Positions 24,328 through 31,770 of a DNA stretch of 36,400 bases are shown here, in pieces (within the stretch, counting starts at the first letter, position 1; each line of letters opens with the position of its first letter). The translations under genes and the position numbers were made by a program. Source of the DNA: Bacteroidales bacterium (GTDB taxonomy: Bacteria > Bacteroidota > Bacteroidia > Bacteroidales > Bacteroidaceae); contig JAGHUS010000019.1 in assembly GCA_018064685.1 (NCBI GenBank), positions 1 through 36,400 of the forward strand, in the 5' to 3' direction. The notes below the pieces were generated by a model, which had not been told where the DNA came from, ran no database searches, and saw nothing but the letters and a program-made list of their open reading frames with translations.

Positions 24328-26649
24328 TTATTTCTTGGCAAAACGACCACGGCTGGTGGGCTTGCTGTCCTGTGCCTCGACGATGGTCAGACACTGCTCG
24401 TAGGTCAGTGTGGCAATCTCGGCCTGCTGGGTCTTGTTCAGGTGGTAGTTCTTGCCCTTGTACAGCAGGTATGCACCAAATCGGCCACGCATAATCTCCA
24501 TCTCGCTGTCCTCGTCAAAGACGCGCAGATGCTTCTCGGCATCCTCCTTGCGCTTCTGGTTGATGAGGTCGACAGCCTCGTTGAGGGTGATGGTCATGGG
24601 GTCGATGTTCTTGGGCAGAGATACGTACTTGCCCTGGTGCAGCACGTAGGGACCGTACTTGCCGGCACCGATGCTTACCATGCCGCCTTCGAAGTCGCCC
24701 AGTTCGCGAGGCAGACGGAATAATTCGAGTGCCTCCTCCAGGGTGATGGTCTCCAGACTCTGGTTCTTCTTGAGCTGTGCGAAGCGAGGCTTCTCAACGT
24801 CCTCGGCCACACCAATCTGCACTACAGGACCGAAGCGTCCGATCTTCACGCTCACCTGCTTTCCGCTGGTGGGGTCATTACCCAATACGCGTTCGCCTAC
24901 ACGATGCTCGCTCTTGATATTGTTGGTCTTCTCTACGAGGGGGTTGAATCTCTTGTAGAATGTCTTGATTACACTCTCCCACATCTTCTTGCCTTCGGCA
25001 ATCTCGTCGAAGTTCTTCTCCACGTCGGCAGTGAAGTTGTAATCCATGATTTCGGGGAAGTACTCCAGCAGGAAGTCGTTCACCACCGTGCCAGTGTCGG
25101 TAGGCAGCAGTTTGCCGCGCTCGGCACCGATGACAACCTTGTTGGTGGTGTGCTTAATCTCGCCGCCAGCCAGTGTGAACACCTCGCTGTCAAACTGCTC
25201 TCCGGGCTTGTCGCCTTTCTGCACGTATTCGCGCTGCTGTATGGTGGTGATGGTGCTGGCGTAGGTACTGGGTCGGCCGATGCCCAACTCCTCCAGCTTG
25301 TGTACCAGGCTGGCCTCGTTGTAGCGTGTGGGGCGCTGTGCATAACGTCCGGTGGCCGTTATCTCCTTGGCAGTGAGTGTCTGTCCGGGAGTGAGAGGAG
25401 GCAGTATGCCGCTTTCGTTCTCGTCGTTGTCCTCGGTCGTCTCGCGATATACACGGCGGTAACCGTCAAACTTCACTACCTCGCCGTTGGCTGTGAAGGT
25501 TTCCTCGCAACCGTCTATCTGTATGGTTACGGTGGTCTTCTCTATCTCAGCGTCGGCCATCTGGCTGGCGATGGTACGCTTCCAGATGAGGTCGTAGAGG
25601 CGGCGCTCCTGTGGGGTGGCCTCAATCTCGGCATTCTCCATATAGGTGGGACGGATAGCCTCGTGAGCCTCCTGTGCGCCCTTGGCCGATGTCTGGTAGT
25701 TGCGTGTCTTCACATACTCCTTGCCCATGGTCTCGCTGATGACCTTCTTGCTGGCACCGAGACAAAGTGATGAGAGGTTTACGCTGTCGGTACGCATGTA
25801 GGTGATGCGTCCGCTCTCGTACAGTCGCTGTGCCAGACTCATGGTCTGTGCCACCGAGAAGCCCAGTTTGTGAGCAGCCTCCTGCTGCAGTGTACTGGTT
25901 GTGAAGGGAGGGAAGGGGCTGCGCTTGAGGGGCTTGGTAGTGATGTCGGTGATGCTGAACTGACTGTTCTTGCACTGCTCCAGGAAGGCCTTTGCCTCTT
26001 CCTGAGTGTTGAAACGGCGGTTCAGTTCAGCCTTTACCTCTTCGCTCTTGCCAGGGATGGTGAAGACGGCGGTGACGCGATAGTACGACTCGCCCTGGAA
26101 GCTGTTCACCTCACGCTCCTTCTCTACGATGAGGCGTACGGCCACACTCTGCACACGTCCGGCCGAGAGGGCTGGCTTCACCTTGCGCCACAACAGCGGA
26201 GAGAGCTTGAAGCCCACGATGCGATCCAGCACACGGCGTGCCTGCTGTGCATTGACCAGGTTGAGGTCGATGGTGCGTGGGTGCTGTATAGCCTCCAGGA
26301 TAGCGTTCTTGGTGATTTCGTGGAATACGATACGCTTTGTCGTCTCGGGGTTCAGTCCGAGTACCTCGCTCAGATGCCAGCTGATAGCTTCTCCCTCGCG
26401 GTCCTCATCGGATGCCAGCCACACGGTGGTCGACTCCTCTGCTCTCTTGCGCAGTTCTGCTACTAGTTTGGCCTTGTCGGCAGGTATCTCGTATTGGGGC
26501 TCGAAAGTCTTCTCGTCGATGCTGAAACTCTTCTTCTTCAGGTCGCGGATATGTCCGTAGCTCGACATGACGCGGTAGTCATCTCCCAGAAACTTTTCTA
26601 TTGTTTTGGCCTTTGCGGGGCTCTCTACAATCACCAGATTTTCTTTCAT
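24328..26649 (-). CDS. topA: DNA topoisomerase I
   Basis: 773-residue type IA topoisomerase that relaxes negative supercoils. The TOPRIM domain begins NLVIVESPAKAKTIEKFLG and contains DEDREGEAISWHL. The active-site Tyr284 lies in SGRITYMRTDSVNLS. The core ends around residue 590. The C-terminus holds three GRFGxxxxxG-type repeats (GRFGPVVQIG, GAGKYGPYVLHQGKY, GRFGAYLLYKGKNYHL) rather than Cys4 zinc fingers, as is usual in Bacteroidota. It is in a minus-strand block with the Nudix gene 60 bp upstream. Confidence 0.97.
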   Translation of the reverse strand: MKENLVIVESPAKAKTIEKFLGDDYRVMSSYGHIRDLKKKSFSIDEKTFEPQYEIPADKAKLVAELRKRAEESTTVWLASDEDREGEAISWHLSEVLGLNPETTKRIVFHEITKNAILEAIQHPRTIDLNLVNAQQARRVLDRIVGFKLSPLLWRKVKPALSAGRVQSVAVRLIVEKEREVNSFQGESYYRVTAVFTIPGKSEEVKAELNRRFNTQEEAKAFLEQCKNSQFSITDITTKPLKRSPFPPFTTSTLQQEAAHKLGFSVAQTMSLAQRLYESGRITYMRTDSVNLSSLCLGASKKVISETMGKEYVKTRNYQTSAKGAQEAHEAIRPTYMENAEIEATPQERRLYDLIWKRTIASQMADAEIEKTTVTIQIDGCEETFTANGEVVKFDGYRRVYRETTEDNDENESGILPPLTPGQTLTAKEITATGRYAQRPTRYNEASLVHKLEELGIGRPSTYASTITTIQQREYVQKGDKPGEQFDSEVFTLAGGEIKHTTNKVVIGAERGKLLPTDTGTVVNDFLLEYFPEIMDYNFTADVEKNFDEIAEGKKMWESVIKTFYKRFNPLVEKTNNIKSEHRVGERVLGNDPTSGKQVSVKIGRFGPVVQIGVAEDVEKPRFAQLKKNQSLETITLEEALELFRLPRELGDFEGGMVSIGAGKYGPYVLHQGKYVSLPKNIDPMTITLNEAVDLINQKRKEDAEKHLRVFDEDSEMEIMRGRFGAYLLYKGKNYHLNKTQQAEIATLTYEQCLTIVEAQDSKPTSRGRFAKK

Positions 26650-26679
26650 CTTTTCGTCTCACTTTTTGTTTTGCGGCTG

Positions 26680-26687
26680 CAAAGGTA
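26680..26687 (-). promoter_or_regulatory. Candidate -7 box for topA
   Basis: Minus-strand TACCTTTG, 30 bp before the topA ATG. No convincing -33 box. Confidence 0.45.
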
Positions 26688-26709
26688 GACAAAATTTTAA
26701 TAATACACC

Positions 26710-27240
26710 TTATATATTAAGTATTTTTTGCAAATTTTCTACTCCTTGGGCTATAGACCTAAGTCCGAAGTCCTTGTTTTTCAGTTCCGAGAGTGGTATC
26801 CATTGCGCTTCAGTGGCATCGTCCATGGCCACGACATTACCTCCTTCCTCCACCTCGCACAGGAAGAAGGCATCGACGGTGTGAACCACCAGTCCGCTAT
26901 ACGGGTACGTGTTGGGTATTGAAAATAGGAACTGCGTGCGCACTACGCGTAAGCCCGTCTCCTCCATCACCTCGCGTGCCACGCCCTCCTCGCTCGTTTC
27001 GTGGCAGTCGCAGAATCCGCCAGGCAGGTCCAGTGTGCCTTTGGCGGGGTCTTTGGCACGTCGCACGCACAGCACTTCCTTCCGGCTGTTCATTATCACC
27101 GCCACTGTAGCAGCACTGGGGTTGAAGTAATAAACGAATCCGCACGCCTCACAGCGTTTCGATTTCTCGTCGTTCACGACAAAACGCTCCGACCCGCATC
27201 TGGGGCAGAAACGGAATAGTTGCAGTGGATGTTCGCTCAT
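26710..27240 (-). CDS. Nudix hydrolase with N-terminal zinc ribbon
   Basis: 176 residues. A Cys4 zinc ribbon at the start (FCPRCGSERF ... KRCEACGF, Cys at about 12, 15, 32, 35) precedes the Nudix domain with an intact box GGFCDCHETSEEGVAREVM followed by EETGL. Such proteins resemble NudC/NADH pyrophosphatase-like hydrolases of the ADP-ribose/nucleotide-sugar type; the substrate is not predictable here. The start is supported by a good promoter 32 bp upstream. Confidence 0.9.
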   Translation of the reverse strand: MSEHPLQLFRFCPRCGSERFVVNDEKSKRCEACGFVYYFNPSAATVAVIMNSRKEVLCVRRAKDPAKGTLDLPGGFCDCHETSEEGVAREVMEETGLRVVRTQFLFSIPNTYPYSGLVVHTVDAFFLCEVEEGGNVVAMDDATEAQWIPLSELKNKDFGLRSIAQGVENLQKILNI

Positions 27241-27271
27241 ATTCTGTGTTCTTTTTGCTCAATCTAGTTTA

Positions 27272-27302
27272 CAAACGTACGAAAAACATTCATCTTTTAC
27301 AA
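27272..27302 (-). promoter_or_regulatory. Promoter of the Nudix gene
   Basis: Minus strand: -33 TTG (27300-27302), 20-bp spacer, -7 TACGTTTG (27272-27279). Confidence 0.65.
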
Positions 27303-27318
27303 TTTTTAAAACGTCTTT

Positions 27319-27350
27319 TTTGTTTTATCCATGCATTTCTCCTATCTTTG
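27319..27350 (+). promoter_or_regulatory. Promoter of the NfeD-flotillin operon
   Basis: -33 TTTG (27319-27322), 20-bp spacer, -7 TATCTTTG (27343-27350). It lies back to back with the Nudix promoter; the leader to the ATG at 27462 is about 105 nt and contains repeats of aactcttaac. Confidence 0.75.
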
Positions 27351-27461
27351 TCTTTGCAGTCTCGATTTTTAGCTCTCAAACAGAACTCATAACTCTTGAC
27401 TTATATCTTATGTATCGAACTTTTAACTCTCAACTTTTAACTCTTAACTCTTAACTTCCCA

Positions 27462-28046
27462 ATGATAGATTGGTTCAACCTGCTCGATCCCACGCTCCGC
27501 ATCTTTTGGGGCATAGCTATTTTCTCGTCTGTAATCTTCGTCATCCAGACAGTCCTCTCCTTTATGGGGATGGGCGATCACGACCTTGATTCTGGTGTCG
27601 ATGCCGATGCCGGCGGCGACGCATCCGACGATGCCGGTGCCGTGCATCTCCTCTCGTTTCGCAACATCATCTACTTCCTGTTCGGTATGGGCTGGGCGGG
27701 AGTCAGTCTGTGGCACACCATCGAGAACCGCATTCTGCTTGTCGTCATCTCCCTTCTTGTGGGTTGCCTCTTCGTGGCCATCTTTATCGCCATCTTCCGT
27801 GCCATGATGAAGTTGCAGCACAATGGCGCCTTCGACATCAATGATGCTGTGGGCAAGACCGTCGATGTCTATCTGCGCATCCCTCCACAACGTCAGGGAC
27901 AAGGCAAGGTGCAGGTCAGCTTCAATGGCTCTGTTCAGGAACTCGACGCACAGACCGATAGCGAGACGATGATTCCCACTGGTGCCAAGGTACAGGTTGT
28001 CGAGGTGCTGAACAAGAAGATACTCATTGTCCATCCGCTAGGGTAA
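27462..28046 (+). CDS. NfeD-like membrane protein, flotillin partner
   Basis: 194 residues with three membrane segments (about 15-35, 65-83 and 88-110), a Asp/Ala-rich acidic loop (DLDSGVDADAGGDASDDAG, residues about 42-60) and a C-terminal OB-like beta domain (KTVDVYLRI...GAKVQVVEVLNKKILIVHPLG). NfeD-type proteins are usually encoded beside flotillin/stomatin genes, as here, and are thought to work in the same membrane microdomain. The flotillin gene follows 93 bp later. Confidence 0.78.
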   Translation: MIDWFNLLDPTLRIFWGIAIFSSVIFVIQTVLSFMGMGDHDLDSGVDADAGGDASDDAGAVHLLSFRNIIYFLFGMGWAGVSLWHTIENRILLVVISLLVGCLFVAIFIAIFRAMMKLQHNGAFDINDAVGKTVDVYLRIPPQRQGQGKVQVSFNGSVQELDAQTDSETMIPTGAKVQVVEVLNKKILIVHPLG

Positions 28047-28059
28047 TCCGCAAAATCAC

Positions 28060-28128
28060 AAATCGTATAATCCATAAAACCGAATAACCGCAAAACCGAA
28101 TAACCGCAAAACCATAAAACCAAATAAA
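28060..28128. repeat. 16-bp tandem repeat in NfeD-flotillin gap
   Basis: Repeats of the type aaaaccgaataaccgc, two near-exact copies with degenerate flanking ones. Confidence 0.7.
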
Positions 28129-28139
28129 AAATCAGTATT

Positions 28140-29537
28140 ATGTTAAATCTTGAAAATCCATTAACCCTTATTGTGGCTGGCGCCGTACTGGTGCTTGCCA
28201 TCATTATCTTCTTGGCCAATCGTTACCGCAAGTGTCCGGCCGACAAGATTCTTGTCATCTATGGTTCGGGCAGCGGAGCTAAGCGTTCTGCCAACTGTGT
28301 GCATGGTGGTGGAGCCTTTGTGTGGCCCGTCATCCAGGACTATGCCTACATGTCGCTGACCCCCATTGGCATCGATGCCAACCTCACCAACGCCTTGTCA
28401 CGTCAGAACATCCGTGTCGATGTGCCTTGCCGCTTCACCGTGGGTATCAGCACAGATCCCGAATATATGTCGGCTGCAGCCGAGCGTCTGTTGGGACAGA
28501 ACGCCACCCAGATTCAGGAGATGGCACGCGATATCCTCTTCGGACAGCTGCGTCTCGTCATCGCCACCATGTCTATCGAGGAGTTGAACAGCGACCGTGA
28601 CAAGTTCCTCGAGGCTATCACTGCCAATGTCGAGGTCGAGCTGAAGAAGATTGGTCTGAAGCTTATCAACGTCAATGTTACCGATATCAAGGACGAGAGC
28701 GGCTACATCGAGGCTCTCGGTCAGGAGGCTGCCGCCAAGGCTATCAACGAGGCCAAGGTGCGTGTGGCTGAGCAGGAGAAGCTTGGTGAGATTGGTAAGG
28801 CTGATGCCGTGCGCGAGACCCGTATCCGTACTGCCGAGGCCAATGCCGCTGCCGTGAAGGGTGAGAACGAAGCCAAGGTGGCCATTGCCAACTCCGATGC
28901 TACCCGTCGTGAGGCCGAGGCCGAGGCACAGCGCAAGGCTACGGCTGCCGAGAAGGTGGCGCAGGCACAGGCCCTCGAGGAGGCTTACGCTGCCGAGCAG
29001 AAGGCCGAGAACGCACGTGCCGATCGTGAGCGCTCAACACAGACCGCCAACGTCATCGTAGCACAGGAGATCGAGAAGCGCCGTCTGGTCATCGCTGCCG
29101 AGGCTGAGGCTGAGCGCAAGCGTGTCAATGCCAAGGGTGAGGCTGATGCCATCTTCGCCAAGATGGAGGCCGAGGCAAAGGGTTTGTTCGAGATCCTTAC
29201 CAAGCAGGCTGACGGTTACGACAAGATGATCAAGGCTGCCGGAGGCGATGCCACCAAGGCATACACACTGCTGCTGCTCGAGAAGTTGCCCGAACTGGTC
29301 AAGACACAGGTCGAGGCCGTCAAGGGCATCAACATCGACAAGGTCACCGTTTGGGACAATGGTGGTGGCGGCGAAGGCAAAGGCTCTACCGCCAACTTCC
29401 TCTCAGGTCTTATGAAGAGCGTACCTCCCCTTGGCGAACTCTTCGACCAGGCTGGCATGTCGCTGCCCGAGTATCTGGGCAAGAAGAAGGATGTTGAGGT
29501 ACCTGCCGAGGCCGATGCCGAGGTCAGCGAAGAGTAA
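28140..29537 (+). CDS. Flotillin-like SPFH/band-7 protein
   Basis: 465 residues. An N-terminal membrane anchor (LTLIVAGAVLVLAIIIFLA, about 8-26), the SPFH/band-7 domain (about 30-200, RKCPADKILVIYGSG, FVWPVIQDYAYMSL, NVNVTDIKDESGYIEALGQ), then a long Ala/Glu-rich coiled coil (about 195-350, with many EA repeats typical of flotillins) and a C-terminal tail. Forms oligomeric membrane microdomain scaffolds in bacteria. It is in an operon with the NfeD-like gene. Confidence 0.92.
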   Translation: MLNLENPLTLIVAGAVLVLAIIIFLANRYRKCPADKILVIYGSGSGAKRSANCVHGGGAFVWPVIQDYAYMSLTPIGIDANLTNALSRQNIRVDVPCRFTVGISTDPEYMSAAAERLLGQNATQIQEMARDILFGQLRLVIATMSIEELNSDRDKFLEAITANVEVELKKIGLKLINVNVTDIKDESGYIEALGQEAAAKAINEAKVRVAEQEKLGEIGKADAVRETRIRTAEANAAAVKGENEAKVAIANSDATRREAEAEAQRKATAAEKVAQAQALEEAYAAEQKAENARADRERSTQTANVIVAQEIEKRRLVIAAEAEAERKRVNAKGEADAIFAKMEAEAKGLFEILTKQADGYDKMIKAAGGDATKAYTLLLLEKLPELVKTQVEAVKGINIDKVTVWDNGGGGEGKGSTANFLSGLMKSVPPLGELFDQAGMSLPEYLGKKKDVEVPAEADAEVSEE

Positions 29538-29609
29538 TCAATCCGTATGTCAATGCACCGCAATGACAAATGCCGAACGGCCGATAGTCAGCGGTAAAAC
29601 GTAAAAATC

Positions 29610-29664
29610 AGAGGTTTTCTGCAAAAAAGTTCCAAAATATTTGGCTGTTTCGCAGAAAACCTCT
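29610..29664. promoter_or_regulatory. 13-bp inverted repeat over the tRNA-Leu promoter
   Basis: AGAGGTTTTCTGC (29610-29622) and GCAGAAAACCTCT (29652-29664) are exact inverted copies, 29 bp apart. The right arm fills the spacer of the promoter (-33 TTTG 29640-29643, -7 TACCTTTG 29664-29671) and the -33 box lies in the loop. Confidence 0.75.
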
Positions 29665-29671
29665 ACCTTTG
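29640..29671 (+). promoter_or_regulatory. Promoter of tRNA-Leu
   Basis: TTTG, 20-bp spacer, TACCTTTG; about 14 bp before the tRNA. Confidence 0.75.
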
Positions 29672-29684
29672 CACCCGCAAACAA

Positions 29685-29766
29685 GCCCAGATGGCGGAAT
29701 CGGTAGACGCGCTGGTCTCAAACACCAGTGGGGCAACCCGTGCCGGTTCGACCCCGGCTCTGGGTA
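29685..29766 (+). tRNA. tRNA-Leu (CAA)
   Basis: Acceptor GCCCAGA/TCTGGGT, anticodon stem CTGGT/ACCAG with loop CTCAAAC (anticodon CAA), a long variable arm as in class II tRNAs, T loop GGTTCGACC, discriminator A. CCA is not encoded. Confidence 0.95.
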
Positions 29767-29772
29767 CTTAGG

Positions 29773-29819
29773 GAATCTGCAAGTAGTTGAAATACAGCAC
29801 TTGCAGATTTCTCTTTTTT
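29773..29819 (+). terminator. Intrinsic terminator after tRNA-Leu
   Basis: AATCTGCAAGT ... ACTTGCAGATT (11-bp stem) followed by TCTCTTTTTT. Confidence 0.9.
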
Positions 29820-29828
29820 GTAAAATAC

Positions 29829-30194
29829 TCATATTTGGACACGTTTAGTCACTGCTGTTCTTCTTGGTGTATGGCTTGCTACCAATTCCCATCTTGGCTT
29901 TATGGGAAATCCTTGGTCATCATAAGTGAAAAGTTCTTTCCCCTTCTTTCTTGCTTCTTTTTCTCTGATGAGTTCTTTCTTGTTGAGTTTGGTTCTTTCC
30001 ATTACGGCAAAACTTGGCGTACTCTCTGACAGCCTATGGCAAATATTCTTGATATACCGATTCAACACCACGTCATTCAATTGAGGAACATTATAGTCAT
30101 ACTTCTTCAATAGGATTTCCAACTTGGAATCAAGGATAGGTATTACAACTGCTGCTTTTGTTTTGACTTGTACTGCATCTCCTTGGTGAATGCT
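29829..30194 (-). pseudogene. Tyrosine recombinase (integrase) fragment
   Basis: The minus-strand frame from about 30194 encodes TKAAVVIPILDSKLEILLKK, then YDYNVPQLNDVVLNRYIKNI and ELVASHTPRRT, which is the pattern of the catalytic domain of Bacteroidales phage/conjugative-element integrases (…SHTARRSFAT…, with the HxxR motif). There is no N-terminal DNA-binding domain and the frame stops just after the HxxR arginines, before the second His and the nucleophile Tyr. The frame has no ATG at its start. It is a decayed remnant, 10 bp from the tRNA-Leu terminator, consistent with an element that once integrated at this tRNA. Confidence 0.78.
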
Positions 30195-30215
30195 TCACCA
30201 TCAAAATCAACAGCA

Positions 30216-30653
30216 ATGAATGAGAGGATGGAGGTAGAGATTATGGCTCCAGATGATGTTATTATCAACCACGATTACCGAGAAGTTATGGATGCCGTAG
30301 GAAGCAAGATAGAACAAATCTGTGGATGGGATTTCAATATTCTTATGAAGTATATTGGTCAAGAATATCAGATAGAAATTGTCGATGAAGAAGATTTGGT
30401 GATGTGGGTTCATCAACAAGTACAGGAATATTTCAAGGCAGATGTAGAGATAAGTGGAGAAGTTGGCTGCATCAAGGATGGCAAGGAGTCTGAGTTTGCC
30501 ATTGCCCTTCAGCAGTTAGACTTTGGAATGTGCGTTGAGAAACTAATTCGAAAATTAAAGGGGTTAGAGGAAAATGATGAGAAATATCCTCCGAACTATT
30601 TCAAGAAGATGGCTGACCTTATGGATGAGTATATAAGGAATGATAAAGAATAA
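30216..30653 (+). CDS. Hypothetical acidic protein
   Basis: 145 residues from ATG 30216 (in-frame upstream ATG at 30168 would overlap the integrase remnant; later ATGs at 30228 and 30243 are possible). Sequence is mixed alpha/beta and acidic, with AVGSKIEQICGWDFNILMKY, EDLVMWVHQQVQEYF and a C-terminal helical, charged tail. I do not recognise a family. The location between an integrase remnant and a strong terminator suggests cargo of the former element. Confidence 0.55.
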   Translation: MNERMEVEIMAPDDVIINHDYREVMDAVGSKIEQICGWDFNILMKYIGQEYQIEIVDEEDLVMWVHQQVQEYFKADVEISGEVGCIKDGKESEFAIALQQLDFGMCVEKLIRKLKGLEENDEKYPPNYFKKMADLMDEYIRNDKE

Positions 30654-30697
30654 TTGAAGGGAGCAGAATAGTTCTGGATCCTGCACAAAAAAAATCG

Positions 30698-30745
30698 AAA
30701 TGGGGATTGATGTTTGATGGCATCAGTCCCCATTTATTCTTTTTG
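30698..30745 (+). terminator. Intrinsic terminator after the acidic protein gene
   Basis: AAATGGGGATTGATG (30698-30712) pairs with CATCAGTCCCCATTT (30721-30735), one G-U, eight-nt loop, then ATTCTTTTT. Confidence 0.88.
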
Positions 30746-30803
30746 GGGAATAAGGTGCGGCTGTACGATTATCAGCAAAAAAAATGATGTTTCAAGCATT
30801 TCT

Positions 30804-30835
30804 TTTGGTTATTTGAGAGAATAATTATAAATTTG
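30804..30835 (+). promoter_or_regulatory. Promoter of structured RNA copy B
   Basis: -33 TTTG (30804-30807), 20-bp spacer, -7 TAAATTTG (30828-30835), a perfect fit. Confidence 0.75.
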
Positions 30836-30841
30836 CGGTGT

Positions 30842-31134
30842 CCATTGGCCCAAGCGTGGGAAAACCGGTGGGCGATGGGGGCTTTGCGTCCCATGAAATC
30901 TTAATAGGAAAGGACGTTTACAAACGTTATCTTCGACGTGCAAATCTGGTAAATTTAACATGTCAGTGAAGGTATCGCAGCGAGACGTCCACGTTGGGTG
31001 TATTATATCCTTTCGTCTGAGACGAAGGGACTATGATATCATCTGGGCGTGGGCTAATGGGCTGCTTATCCTCTGACAAGGCAGTTACCAGAGCCAGCAC
31101 GTGGGATAAGCAAGTACAGCACCCACGTCTTTTT
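30842..31134 (+). ncRNA. Structured RNA, copy B (leader or sRNA)
   Basis: About 293 nt. AAATCTGGTAAATTT lies at 30944-30958 and TTACCAGAGCCAG at 31085-31097; they can form the same UCUGGUAA/UUACCAGA closing helix as in copy A. Inside are a TTGGGTGTATTATATCC block and a hairpin CCTTTCGTC-TGA-GACGAAGG. The 3' end is ACGTGGG (31099-31105) ... CCCACGT (31122-31128) then CTTTTT, a terminator. No gene can be read through this region, and its sequence is only similar to copy A at the paired and block positions, as expected for an RNA conserved by structure. Confidence 0.7.
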
Positions 31135-31199
31135 CATATCTAAACAAAAAGCAATTACTAACTGCTGAATCAGGGGAGCTATAGGCAAGAAAATTTATT

Positions 31200-31517
31200 A
31201 TGCCTATGGAATCAGGTAATAAGAAATTTTACACAACAGTGGATTGTGTGGCAGAAGGGTGTAAACTCAATTATGAGATATCATTATGGGAATTATCTTC
31301 TAATGAGGAAATCATTGCCAATAGAGTTGCAACAAGAATCTTCTCCATTTCTTTTCCTCAAGAGACTTCTGAAATAACTCAAAGTGAAAAGGAAATGTAC
31401 CTCTATATTTATCTGCGAATAATGAAAACTCCTCCAATAGAGAGTACTCCTGAATTCTTTAAAGATGATTCAAATTGGAAGCCCCTTGTATCAAAATTAG
31501 AATATCGTTATCATTAA
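31200..31517 (+). CDS. Small hypothetical protein, 105 aa
   Basis: Begins MPMESGNKKFYTTVDCVAEG, contains YEISLWELSSNEEIIANRV and ends KLEYRYH. No signal peptide or membrane helix. Not recognised. Its stop is followed 6 bases later by the next small gene in the same frame, so the two may once have been one protein. No TAnnTTTG promoter lies between the structured RNA and this gene. Confidence 0.55.
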   Translation: MPMESGNKKFYTTVDCVAEGCKLNYEISLWELSSNEEIIANRVATRIFSISFPQETSEITQSEKEMYLYIYLRIMKTPPIESTPEFFKDDSNWKPLVSKLEYRYH

Positions 31518-31523
31518 AATAAT

Positions 31524-31754
31524 ATGGTTACTGTTGTTTATACGGAGAACGACCCCAATCTTATTGGCTTTAGCGCACATATTTCATATGAAATGGTTTC
31601 TGATGGTTTTGTCTTTCCAATAGCAATTGATAGTATTCAAACGGAATTGATAAAGACTGGCCGCCATTGGGACTCTAAAACCTTCTTAATAAACGAAAGT
31701 TCCAATCCTGTTACTTTGTTTCACTGGAGAGTAATCCAATCAAATATTAAATAA
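31524..31754 (+). CDS. Small hypothetical protein, 76 aa
   Basis: MVTVVYTENDPNLIGFSAHI...FLINESSNPVTLFHWRV. In the same frame as the preceding gene, separated by TAA AAT AAT. Seventeen bases later the BspA-like gene starts. Family unknown. Spacing suggests an operon with both neighbours. Confidence 0.5.
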   Translation: MVTVVYTENDPNLIGFSAHISYEMVSDGFVFPIAIDSIQTELIKTGRHWDSKTFLINESSNPVTLFHWRVIQSNIK

Positions 31755-31770
31755 TGATTTTTATTCAATT

